Source: Thinopyrum elongatum (taxonomy: Eukaryota; Streptophyta; Magnoliopsida; Poales; Poaceae). Taken from it: DNA of 64,000 bases. This document shows positions 46,123 through 57,000 of the stretch, piece after piece. The notes beneath the pieces were generated by a model. That model did not search any database, was not told the DNA's origin, and was given only the letters and a program-made list of their open reading frames with translations. A program made the position numbers and the translations under genes. Location: the NCBI GenBank assembly GCA_011799875.1, contig CM022299.1, forward strand, positions 29,167,996-29,231,995, written 5' to 3'. Position 1 is the first letter of the stretch, and each line of letters starts with the position of its first letter.

Positions 46123-46889
46123 AAGCGCTGCCTTCTCAGAAAACCCAAACATGAACAAGACAAGGCATCCTCTTTGTCCTCCCATTTTTGGATTTTTTTT
46201 GTTTTCTTGCATAAGTCCTAAACATAGATCAATAACACTAATAAGATTTTCAACCCATTTGTGCCCGTTATTTCGTGTACTTGCAGTTTAAATTTGAATT
46301 ATATCCATTAAATATCAAGAAATGCACTTAATGACTTAAATACATCAAATGAATCTGAAAAAAAAAATGAAAATTCTACATGAAAGCTATAATGGTGTAT
46401 GTTGAGTGTAGAAAAATTTCAAGGCAAACCGATGAAGAATAAATTCAAACATTTTTTTGAGCAAATTAAGATTAACCTTTATTTGCATATTATTGTTATT
46501 TTATTTTTTATATAATATTAATATGTTCAACAAAAAATAGAGCTTATTCTATTGAATACATCTATTTATTTTACAAATTTAGAAAAATAACTTAATTTGG
46601 ACATATAATGATGCATAGATTACTGGTGGCGTGTGCACATGGTCTAGTTATTAGTGGGTGTGCATATGCGCACACGCCACGCCACCAGTCATTTTTGCTA
46701 GGCTAGCTGATGGGCATCCCTTACTAGTGGCGTGACCACAACTAGTAAGTGGTTTTCTATGGTGTGTCCTACTGGACCGCACGCAACTAGTACTTTGGTC
46801 AGTTACCAGTGATGTGTGCACTTTTGGACGAGTCACTAATATGATAATTCTATAAGGGGTTTCCGCACTACTCTATATTTAGAGATATG
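46123..46889. repeat. AT-rich repeat, no gene
   Basis: The part 46190-46450 shares a block (TTGAATTATATCCATTAAAT, AAATGCACTTAATGACTTAAAT) with 61330-61530 and 61800-62110, so it is a dispersed repeat. From 46640 to 46850 there are ACTAGTGGCGTG-like motifs resembling CACTA subterminal repeats. Confidence 0.5.
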
Positions 46890-47660
46890 TGGTGAGAGAG
46901 ATTGGAAATGGTGAAGGTACTTTGTTCTGGGAAGATGAATGGCTAGGTGGATGTACCCTGGCTGGTCAATTCCCTAGACTATACAACCTTACCTTTTCAA
47001 AGCAAAATTTCGGTTAAAGAAATTTGGATGCTGGTTTGGACAGATTGAGATTTAGAAGAACTCTTTGGGGATGAGCTAAAGATCAACACTACTAGGGAAA
47101 AGCCTAGCAGTAGCGTTTGTTGTAGAGCGCTACTGCTAAGTAGCAGTAAACCGCGCTGCTGGTAATATTCTGTCTATAAGGTTTTCCCTAGTAGTGCAAT
47201 TGCAGTAGTTGCAAAATAAAGTCTTGAGAGAAGTGATGAGAGAGACAAGGTGAAGAATGGAGGCAAATTTCTTGTGAGATCCTTATATTTGCAACTCAGG
47301 GCTGTGGTTGTGGAGCATTATAAAAGTATGTGGAAAACCAAAGTGCCTTTGACGATCAAAATTTTCGTCTGGTTGCTTCTGAAGAACAATATCCTAATAA
47401 GGATAATTTGATAAGCAGAGGATGAACTAGAAGTGAGTAATTCCATTTTTGCTCTAAGAAAGAAAGTGTGGATCACCTGTTATTTCACTACACTTTGGCT
47501 GGAATCATCTGGCAAGTTGTTTGTGTGTCTTTGAATCTCCAGAGGCCCCCTACTGGAACATAGGATTTATTTGGAGAGTGGATCTCTTTGTTCCCAGCAA
47601 ATCAAAGCAAGCTCAAGTGTGGGGAAACTGTTGAAGTGTGGACTATCTGGACGAAACGCA
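46890..47660 (+). pseudogene. LINE remnant, RT zinc-binding (zf-RVT) region
   Basis: A broken frame still reads GEGTLFWEDEWLGG, then after a small insertion MWKTKVPLTIKIFVWLLL, VDHLLFHY and finally VWTIWTKR. These are hallmarks of the C-terminal zf-RVT part of plant L1-type LINEs. It has frameshifts and stops throughout and is truncated at both ends. A 110-bp CACTA MITE (47087-47196) is inserted in it. Confidence 0.75.
47087..47196. mobile_element. 110-bp CACTA-type MITE
   Basis: CACTACTAGGGAAAAGCC...TTTTCCCTAGTAGTG, with the 3-bp duplication CAA on both sides (47084-47086 and 47197-47199). The inside is almost only subterminal CAGTAGCG/CGCTACTG motifs, as in the 3-kb CACTA element at 7400-10478. 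It appears to be a minimal internally deleted relative. Confidence 0.9.
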
Positions 47661-49005
47661 GAGGCGGAGACAGGGGGTAAAGCACGAGAGTCTATGCTGC
47701 GGGTCTAGGGAAAATAATCTATATTCCTTTGTTCTACTGTTTCCCCCCCTTCTTTTAACCCGGTATTTATTTTAGTTTTTCTTGTGTTGGTTTGGTTTCT
47801 AGATTTTCTTAGTTTGCTTCTGATTTTCATTATCTTTTCAATATTTCCATTTCCCTTTTTTTGTTTTCTAGGTTGTTTTTTATTTATCTGACATTCTATA
47901 TGGTCCTCAAAGTAAATAAATAATCTTATTGTAATGAATACAACTATCTATAATAAAAACAATTGTGAATATAGTAATCTAAATTTTTTGTTATCGCTAG
48001 CAAAATGTTTTTTGTTGTAGAAACCTAATATTTCGAGACCACGGTGTACAAAACATTTTAGAACTATTAACTAGAACTAATGTGAACCAAATATTAGAAT
48101 ATAGTAAACTCAAAATTCAAATATAGTGAACTATGTTTTTGTCCATAATCAAACAAATATTTGACTCTGGTGCGTAAAAACTAGAACCAAATACTCGAAT
48201 GAACTGAACACAAAAAATGGCTTCTCGATAGAAAATGAGACTTGGTTGAGAAGTAAAATTACTAAAAATGAGGGAAAATAAAAAATATCAAATTTATGAA
48301 AGCCAATGATTTTAAGAATAAATTAAGTAAAAAATATGAATACAGTAAAAACTGTTAGATGTTGACTTCTTTAAGGCATGATATCATTAGGCCCCGTTGT
48401 GTGCTAGGACAATAAATATGATGAAATGGAGGGAGAAATTGATGAGCCACCTTAATTTTACAACAACATCTTTATATTATATTTTTCAAATATATTCTCT
48501 GACTTGAAAATATGTTAAAGAGTTTAAAAAATGTTTGTATATTTTCATAATAATTCACCAATTCGGAATTCTTTCAATAATTTATAAAACAATTCATGAA
48601 TTTTAAAATTATTATTATATTTTTAAAAATCACACCCTTAATTTTTTTTAGAATGTTTTTTGAGAACATATGTATTGAATGTAAAGAATTACAAATTCAC
48701 AAAGTACCAAAAGGAAACAGAAAAATAAGAAAATTAATGATATAAAAGCAAAGAAAGCCTGCAGAAAACTCACGCCTTTTTGAAACTATAACAAATCAAA
48801 CAATACTGCTCCAAGATGGACTGAATGAAGTGAGGAAAAGCTAAAGGCTAAGGTGCATGATTTCTACCAATCCACTATCTTTAAGTACGTGTGAAGAATA
48901 GCATTTTCCGTCTGCAAGGGTCTTGCTTATTGAGAGACATACCCTCATTTCAACTCTGGTGGTCCGCTAATGAGCAGGGCCCAAGACTGTAGCTTTCTCG
49001 AGCAG
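47661..49005. other. AT-rich repeat sequence, no gene
   Basis: The segment about 47750-48420 is a diverged copy of 54790-55440 (shared: TTTATCTGACATTCTATAT-like and GTCCATAATCAAACAAATATTTGACT-like blocks). No coding potential beyond chance. Confidence 0.5.
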
Positions 49006-49008
49006 TAT

Positions 49009-50770
49009 TGGGAAGGTTATGCGAACTGATTCAGACCTGTTTTTTATCTTACGTGCATTTTTCTTCTTCTTCTTTGTTTCTATGTGTTTTTTTGTATTGT
49101 TTTTTCTATTTGTTTATTGTTTTTTCTGTTTTTTTCATTTTCGTTATTCATATACACGTTTAACATTTTCTGTATATAGATTGGACATTTTTCAGATACA
49201 CGTTGAGCATTTGTCAAATGCACATTGAATTTCTTTTAACACACATCGAACATTTTTCATAAATTCCATGAATTTTAGTTAAACATGCAAAATTTGTTAA
49301 GTGTTAAGAACATTTTTTAAATGACACATACCTTTTTTTTAATGATACAAACCAGTTTCTTAAATTACATGGATATTTTTCACAGTGTATACTTTTTTTT
49401 TCAATGTCACGAACATAATTTAGAAACACGTGAACATTTTTTTACAATGTCATGAACATTATTTTTGCATGATATGAAACATGTTAAAACATTATGCGGA
49501 CATTTGTTTTTGACATTGTATATTTTGTAGAAAAATGTAACAAACATTTGTTTGAAACATGTGAACATTGTTTTTAAATGTCATGAAAATATTTTCTGAA
49601 TGTTGGCAACATCTTACAAAATTGTGCAAACACATTTTTACGCTGCATGAACATCTTTTAAATATGAGGTGAGCCCTTTTCAAATTTGAAGTAAATCAAA
49701 TTTTGGAATATATGTATTTAGAATATTTCAAATATATAGACAAACGAAAACTAAGAAGAAAAGGAAAAAAGTGAACTAAACACACTTGCATAACAAACCG
49801 ACACGGTCGTTTGAGGCAACGCAACCATGTATCTCGCTGCGGACGAGACAAAGACACGCCTTTTTCCATCCACTAGTATCGGAGTCAGTTTCTGCTAACA
49901 GGTGAGGCCCATCAAATGGTAACAACCTCAAGCAATGTGCTATACTAGACCCGTCAACAGAAGCCAGATCGACCACCAAAGAATACAACTTTTTTCAAAA
50001 GAAAATAAACAAAGGATATTTTTTTGCCTACAATGAACAATGAATGGAGAGGAAGGTTATCCGAACTGATTCAGACCTATTTTAGATCTTACGTGTGGTT
50101 TCTTCTTCTTCTTTGCTTCTATGTGTTTTTTGTAATGGCTTTTCCTTTTTAATTTTTTTCTGTTTGTTTTCCTTTTTCGTTATTCATATACACGCTGACC
50201 ATTTTCCGTATACAGATTAAACACTTTTTAGATACACGCTGAACATTTTTCTGAAATACACGTTGAACATTTATCAAATGTGCATTCAATTTTTTTCACA
50301 CACATCGAACATTTTTCATAAATTCCATGAATTTTATTTAAACGTGCAAAACATAGTAAGTGCTAAGAACATTTTGAAATGTCATGTACATTTTTTTGAA
50401 TGGTACGAACCATTTTATTAAATTAAGTAAAAAATTACATTGTATAAATATTATTTTAAATGTCATGAACATATTTTTGAAACATGTGAACATTTTTGTA
50501 AAATGTCACACCCATTATATTGAATGACATGAAACATGTTTAAAGATTACGCGAACATTGTTTTCGACATTGTATATTTTTTAGAAAAATGTAACAAACA
50601 TTTGTTTGAAACACCTGAACATTATTTAAATGTCACAAACATATTTTCTGAATGTTACTAACATGTTATAAAATTGTGCAAACACATTTTTTACACAGCG
50701 CGAGCAATTTTTAAATGTGCAATGAGCGCTTTTATTATTTGAAGTAAATTATATTTTGAAATATGTGTAT
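49009..50770. repeat. Direct duplication of about 0.74 kb with GAACATTTTT-rich arrays
   Basis: 49009-49770 and about 50046-50770 start with the same phrase (GAACTGATTCAGACCTGT/AT) and run in parallel through 'TCTTCTTCTTTG' and long degenerate arrays of (A)CATGAACATTTTT type. Between them lies a distinct segment (49771-50055) that recurs at 52345-53643. Confidence 0.7.
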
Positions 50771-51361
50771 TTAAATGTGCAATCTGTACTTGTGTCGTGC
50801 TAGAATTGTGCCTCTTTTGATATTGTTAACACCATGCCCACACCAGCCTACCATTGTTGTTAGAGCGAACACTATCAAAAACAAGGACTTATTCTATTGC
50901 CACAGCGCCAACACAACCTCCACATCGCTTACATGCGAAAAAAGACAACACATTGGACGAATAACTGAGTTCGTCACCGCGGTGATATCGATGGACAACA
51001 CATTGGACGAATAACACCGTGAGATCGTGGGAAGAAACACAACAGTGCAGCCACGCATGGATCAATATCATCGCCAGCCCTATGTCTGCTCCTAGCTACC
51101 TCTGCTTAAAGGAGTCAATGTTGCTCCGCTTCTAGGCCTTCAAGAAGTTGGCTACGACGGTGTGCACTCCTTGGCACCGGGAATTGGCCTCAGACGCTGT
51201 GGAGGGGAGACGACGATGAGAGGAAGGTGCGGACTGAGTGTCGTGTGTCAACGGGATGCGGCAGTGAGAAGCCATGGCAGGGAGAGATGGCAGCGGAGAC
51301 ACTGTAGCGGCGAGAGCAGGTCGGGGGGAATGATATTTGAGTGTGAGTGTTGTGCCGTTCG

Positions 51362-51399
<38 letters not shown>
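51362..51399 (+). repeat. (TG)n(GA)n microsatellite
   Basis: TG repeat followed by an uninterrupted GA repeat of about 13 units. Confidence 0.95.
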
Positions 51400-51755
51400 C
51401 TTGCTTTTTTTAAGATAAGAAGAAAAGGGGCAGCTGCTTGCTGTTTTCGGTAGGAAAAACAGTTGTTTTATATGAGAGAAATGTCACGTACTTATTTATA
51501 TAGTGAAAAATATCACATACCGTAACAAATGATTTCTGAAGAATAATTACGAGCAAGTGATTTACAGGCGAGCCGACAATTTATTAAAATTGGGATGCGA
51601 CTCACTCTACTAAAAAGCACGATACCGCCCATTCTGAATAAAAACGGACACATGCTTGCATCTAGCAGCTGAGCAATGAATATGATCATATTTTTATTTT
51701 TTATTTAATAGTATGTGTTTATATGTTCACTTTTGTAGATTAGAGTAAAAACTGC

Positions 51756-52047
51756 TGGCTTCGATGATGCTTTGAAAATGTTGATTGACAAGTCACTACA
51801 TAACTATGATGGTTCAGACTAAAAACTCATTGAGTTTTACACAATCAGAAGAGATGCATAATATTAATTGTTGCACATGATAATACAAAAACTATGATGC
51901 TTTGAAACTGATGGCTTCGATGATGCTTTGAAAATGTTGATTGACAAGTCACTACATAACTATGATGGTTCGGACTAAAAACTCATTGAGTTTTACACAA
52001 TCAGAAGAGATGCATAATATTAATTGTTGCACATGATAATACAAAAA
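51756..52047 (+). repeat. 136-bp direct duplication
   Basis: 51756-51891 and 51912-52047 are identical except for one A/G change (GGTTCAGACT versus GGTTCGGACT), with a 20-bp spacer that itself repeats part of the unit. A recent local duplication. Confidence 0.9.
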
Positions 52048-52210
52048 GTGTATTTTTTATATGTTTATTTTGGCAAAGTATGAGAAAAATGGGGATGGAT
52101 TCTGTTGACTTTAAAAGTAATTCGTCGTTAAAATATAATCCACCAATAAAGGAACCAAGGCAGTATTATTGGAAGGGACCAAAATTTCACTGAGCTTTAT
52201 AAAATAATAC

Positions 52211-52212
<2 letters not shown>

Positions 52213-52252
<40 letters not shown>
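52213..52252 (+). repeat. (TA)n microsatellite
   Basis: About 20 uninterrupted TA units. Confidence 0.95.
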
Positions 52253-52254
<2 letters not shown>

Positions 52255-52404
52255 ACTAGAAAAAGAATTAAAAGGCCCGTGACAACACACGGGAGTTCCA
52301 ATAGTATAGACAAAAGAGAAATATAAGAAAACCAAAAGGGAAAACAATCAAACTAAACACACATCTGTAACAAACCGACACAACCGTTAATGTGTATTCT
52401 GCAA

Positions 52405-53433
52405 CCGGGCGCCTGTGGCCGCGTTAGCTGGGCTCGGCCCATCTCTTTCCTTTTTTTTCCTGCCGTAAACCAGAAAATATCGCGCGAGTTCACTGCGATT
52501 CGATCCTGCGACTTCACAGTCAGTAACGCGATGCACTAACCACTCCAGCACAACGCGTTAGCTGCTCAGATAGTGCTTCTTCCTCCTATTCTTCTTACGT
52601 TTTTTCCTTTTCTCTATTTCTTTTTTCAGTTTTTTCATTTTTTCCATTTTTTGTCCTTTTCTTATTCTGAACGTATTTTTTATTTTTTATTCTTTGTTCG
52701 AACAGAAAAAAAGATGTCCTTCTTCTTTGTTCGATGAACTTTTCAAATCCATCGACATTTTTTTCAAAATAGATGAACTTTTTTAAAAGTTGATGAACAT
52801 TTATCAAATTTGATGAACTTTTTTCTAATTCATGAACATTCTCTTCGTATTGATGAACTTTTTCAAATTCGATGAACCTTTTTCAAATCCTATGAACTTT
52901 TTTCAAAATTGATGCTTTCTTCTTCAAATTTGTGAACTTTTTTCAAAATTGGTGAACTAATTTTCAAACTCGATGAACTATTTTTTCAAAATTGATGAAC
53001 CTTTTTCAATATTGATGATTTCTTTTCCAAAATTGATGAACTTTTTTCATTTTTGCATAAACTTTTTTCAAAATCGATGAACTTTATTAAAGTTTGTGAA
53101 CTTTTCTTAAAAAATGATGAAGTTTTTTAAAGTTTGTGAACTTTTTCTTCCAAAATGATGAACTTTTGTCGCGAAGTCGATGAACTTTTTCAAATTCATA
53201 TTTAAAAAAAATCTAAGTTATTAATAAATAGCGCGGAGTTATTCTTATAAAGTGAACGTTATTATGAATCACAAGTGTTCAGTGGTTCTAGTGGTTTGCC
53301 CATCTTGAATGACATTCTTTCGTTTTTCTGGTGTTTTGTTCGCTGCGCTTTTATTTTGCGGGCACCTAAGGCGCCGAACAGGAGCTCCCCAAAAGATATC
53401 CTTTGTTTTTTTTTTTGAGAAAAAAATTATCCT
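52405..53433. repeat. About 1.03-kb insertion with GATGAACTTTTT array
   Basis: Lies between two blocks (about 52345-52404 and 53434-53643) that are contiguous in the paralogous copy at 49771-50055. Inside are GGGCGCCTG near the left end, CACCTAAGGCGCCGAACAGG near the right end, a tRNA-like stretch (about 52485-52560) and a degenerate tandem array of GATGAACTTTTTTCAAA-type units of about 25-30 bp (52720-53190). The exact ends are not defined. Confidence 0.55.
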
Positions 53434-53985
53434 GTGTATCTCGCTGCGGACGAGACAAAGACGCGCATTTTTCCATCCACTAGTATCGGAGCCAGCTTCT
53501 GCTAACGGGCATCAATGGTAACAACCAACAAAAAAACTTGACCTGTCAACAAAAGCCAATCGATCACCAAAGAATATTTTTTTCTCAAAAAAAGAAACAA
53601 AGGATATATTTTGCCTACAATGAAACAATGAATGGAGAGGAAGACTGGGTCAGCGTCATTATATTAATCCTGCCGAGGGTGGGACGGTTTACACGATGCA
53701 TGGCTGCTAAATTAATTACACAGATGGATGTGTCTATGCATCGTTGTCATCGACACAAGTGCATGGAAGCTGCATGCGATACATCTTATGCATGGCTTTG
53801 CGTGTATACAGATAGAGCACCATACCCCTTCTCACAAAATATATATAGAAAAAGAACGTCAGCTACCTACGCAGCTTCGTTACTGAATCTAATTAAGTTA
53901 GTATAGTAAACAAAGTAATGGCATTAACCACATCAGACACATTGCGAGGAATTGCATGAGGAAAGATGAACCTGCGACTGAGCAC

Positions 53986-53992
53986 TATAAAA
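53986..53992 (+). promoter_or_regulatory. TATA box of the ARM/TM gene
   Basis: TATAAAA about 100 bp before the chosen ATG; a start site near 54015 would give a 5' leader of about 75 bases containing a (GA)n run (54048-54071). It lies downstream of an in-frame ATG at 53966 and therefore argues for 54089 as the start. Confidence 0.6.
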
Positions 53993-54088
53993 TGGCGGTG
54001 CCCCCTCAGCACGAGAACAGAACAGAGAGAACTCCACACTCGATTTGAGAGAGAGAGAGAGAGAGAGAGAGCTCCACGGGCCACAACA

Positions 54089-57000
54089 ATGAACCGGCCG
54101 AATATAGCAGAACTCAACCAAGAAAATAGCCCGCACCACCCTCTGAAATATGATCACAAGCTGCCGGAAAAGAAGATCAATACCATGGCCCTCCGGATGG
54201 CGTTCTTTCAAAAGGTGATGAGTGGTTGTGGTGCCCTGGCTTTCATCTGGGCCACCGTGGTGCTGCTCGGTGGATTCTCCACGCTGATCAAGCAGAAGGA
54301 CTTCTGGTTCGTAACCATCATCGTCTTCATGGAAGCTACCTGGTAATTAATCTAACTCATTCTTTTTACACATGAATCATTCCATTTTGACATGTTCACT
54401 TTTTTCTTCAGATTTATCTTGCAATAAGTTTTTGTGTTCAAAAAGAGCAATTAATCTTCCTGCTGTAATAATGCAAGAGTGAAGTGTACATGTCTTACCA
54501 CCATGGGAGTGAATCATTTTTCTTATGGGAAGAGGGTACGCAACAAACCCTGCATATGCACATAGCCTTTAATTAGTTATTGCAAAGTTGACAAGTACCC
54601 ATGGGAGTGAATCGTAACCAAGTGATTTGACCATGAGCGACGAGAGCGATGATAGGATCCAAAAACCTCCAAATGGTTGGACAGAATAACCATGCTTACA
54701 CCAATTAGAGGACGTTATGTTGGATTTCTATTCTAGACGTATTTAACCATGGAAGCGGACTTTTGCATTTTTACAAGGTTTTCACCCGGTATTATTTTAA
54801 TATTTCATCTGCGCATTTTGTTTCTTGTTATTCTTTGCCTGCTTATGATTTCATTTATCTTGTTATATCCCCCCTTTTTTATTTGTTGTTTCTTTATTTA
54901 TCTAATAATCTACATTGTACACAAAGGAAATAAATAATGTTATGTATTGAATAAATCTATCTATTACAAACCAATTTTTTTGAATTTGGAGATTCAAATA
55001 TTTTATTATGGACAACAAAATGTTTTTTATGTGGTCAACCTAACATTTGACTACTGTGCACCAAATATTTGACAACGATGAACTAAAATTATGAATATCG
55101 TGAACTAAATATTTGAATACAATAAATGAAGAATTCAAAAGTAGTAAACTAATTTGTGTCCATAATCAACCTAATTTTTGACTATGATGCGTAATAACAT
55201 GAACCAAACACTTGAACGAAAGGAACAATTTTTGAATGAAATGAACAATTTTGTTGGCTTGTCAAAAGAAAATGAGAGTACGTTGAACAAGAAAATTACT
55301 GCACTGAAGAAAGATAAAAATATTGAAATAAAGCGAACAATTAAAATAATAAAGTTAGGTAAAAATGTCAATGAAACAAAAACTTGAGATTCTGAATTCA
55401 TCAAATGCATGAAATCATTAGGTAGGGTCAGAATTGGCCCAACTCCCATTGGTGTACTAGGAGTTCCAAGATATACGTTTCGGCCTGTTGTATTACATTC
55501 ATGATTGATAAAAAATATAGCATGTATAAATTAATACCTAACATTGTTTGTGGTGCTAGCGTTTTGATAATATCTAACTTTCTGAATATGTTGTTACCCT
55601 CCAACAAATGGGCATACCTACAAAAATCTATCGATTTGGATGAATTCATGCATGTTTGAGCAAAATTATTTATATTTAAAAATAAAATTATCATACGAAA
55701 GGTTGTTTTAGGGTTAGGCTATCGAATCCACCACCCTTGACACACTAAATTAGGTTATCTTGTGTTCTTGACATATCATCGGCGCATTGGTGAGGAGATT
55801 GTCCGATGAGATCCAGCTGTAAGGTGTGCGTGACATCAAAAGAGAGAAGGTAGATGCACTAAAAGAGGAGAAGAGACTTGAATGAAATGCACATGATCAA
55901 GTGTACTACCTAAACAAAGACATAAAACTATACATCGATTGAAAAACACATTTCGAAAAGGATGTCGTCTAGTCGATGTCCCAGTAACCGGACAATATTG
56001 CTTGTTATCGGTCTGCCAATACCCCCCCCCCCCCCCCCCCCCCAAAGTTCCCACGTTGTCAAATCCTATGAGTTTGAATGAAACATTTTTGTAAATTTGC
56101 ATCGAGAAAATTGATAATTGTCTGTGAAACTAGAGTTCCTTACCATCCAGTAAATTTCAATTAGTGGCCACCCACTCCCGTATGAAATTACCGAGATATT
56201 AGACCCTACACCTGGCACAGTGGATCAAAACACAAGATATAGTCTTTTCTCTCTACCATTTCTCTTCTGAATGGCCTCACTGTAAGTGCATTTATCTTCT
56301 AAGTGGCCTCTCTGTAAGAAGGGTGCATTTCTCTTCTAAGTGGCCTCACTATGAGAAGGGTGCATCGCCATCGGTCAGGACTTCGTGCCCTAATAGGATG
56401 GTTTGATTTGAGTAGATTGAACTGAAAGGTTGTGATCTATGGACCAGAAGTTTCACCTAATAAATGGTACTAACGCTTGATTGGGTATGGTATTAAGATC
56501 AAATTAATAAAACCTAATCTATTAACCGTGGTCCAATAAAGATACACTAACTGTGATTTGTGAGTTATAAGGGTCACCAAACCAATGATTATATGTTGAA
56601 CTAATTTTGCATACTTGTATTTCAATTGCCAGGCTTTTTAACAATGCAAAATCTGAGGACCAGTTCTTCTTTCGCCTAGCTGAAACAATGGTAAACGCAG
56701 AAAATGTTGCAATTCTGGGGCGTGGAAGCTGGCAGAGACATGCAAGCACTGAAGATTCCGTAGATGAGATGATGCCTGAGTTACAATCTGCATTTGCCTC
56801 TCGTAGATCTTATTGCTTCGGATTCCTCTACTCAAGTATCATCGGGTATGTGCAGCTCGCCGCACTCATTGCTTGTATTGTTATGTCTTCATTGCGTCTG
56901 AGAAGACAAGATTATGTTGATGCTTGGAATCAAGATGACGATGATCATAAGAACATTAGGCTGTCCCTGAACATATTCTACGCATTGGTGCTCAGCCAAT

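Noticed and set aside
52720..53190. Possible CRISPR-like array
   Set aside because: The repeats are degenerate, directly adjacent and without unique spacers; a plant tandem repeat.
53966..54088. Upstream in-frame start of the ARM/TM gene
   Set aside because: Lies before the TATA box at 53986 and reads through a (GA)n tract giving Glu/Arg repeats; 54089 is a better start.
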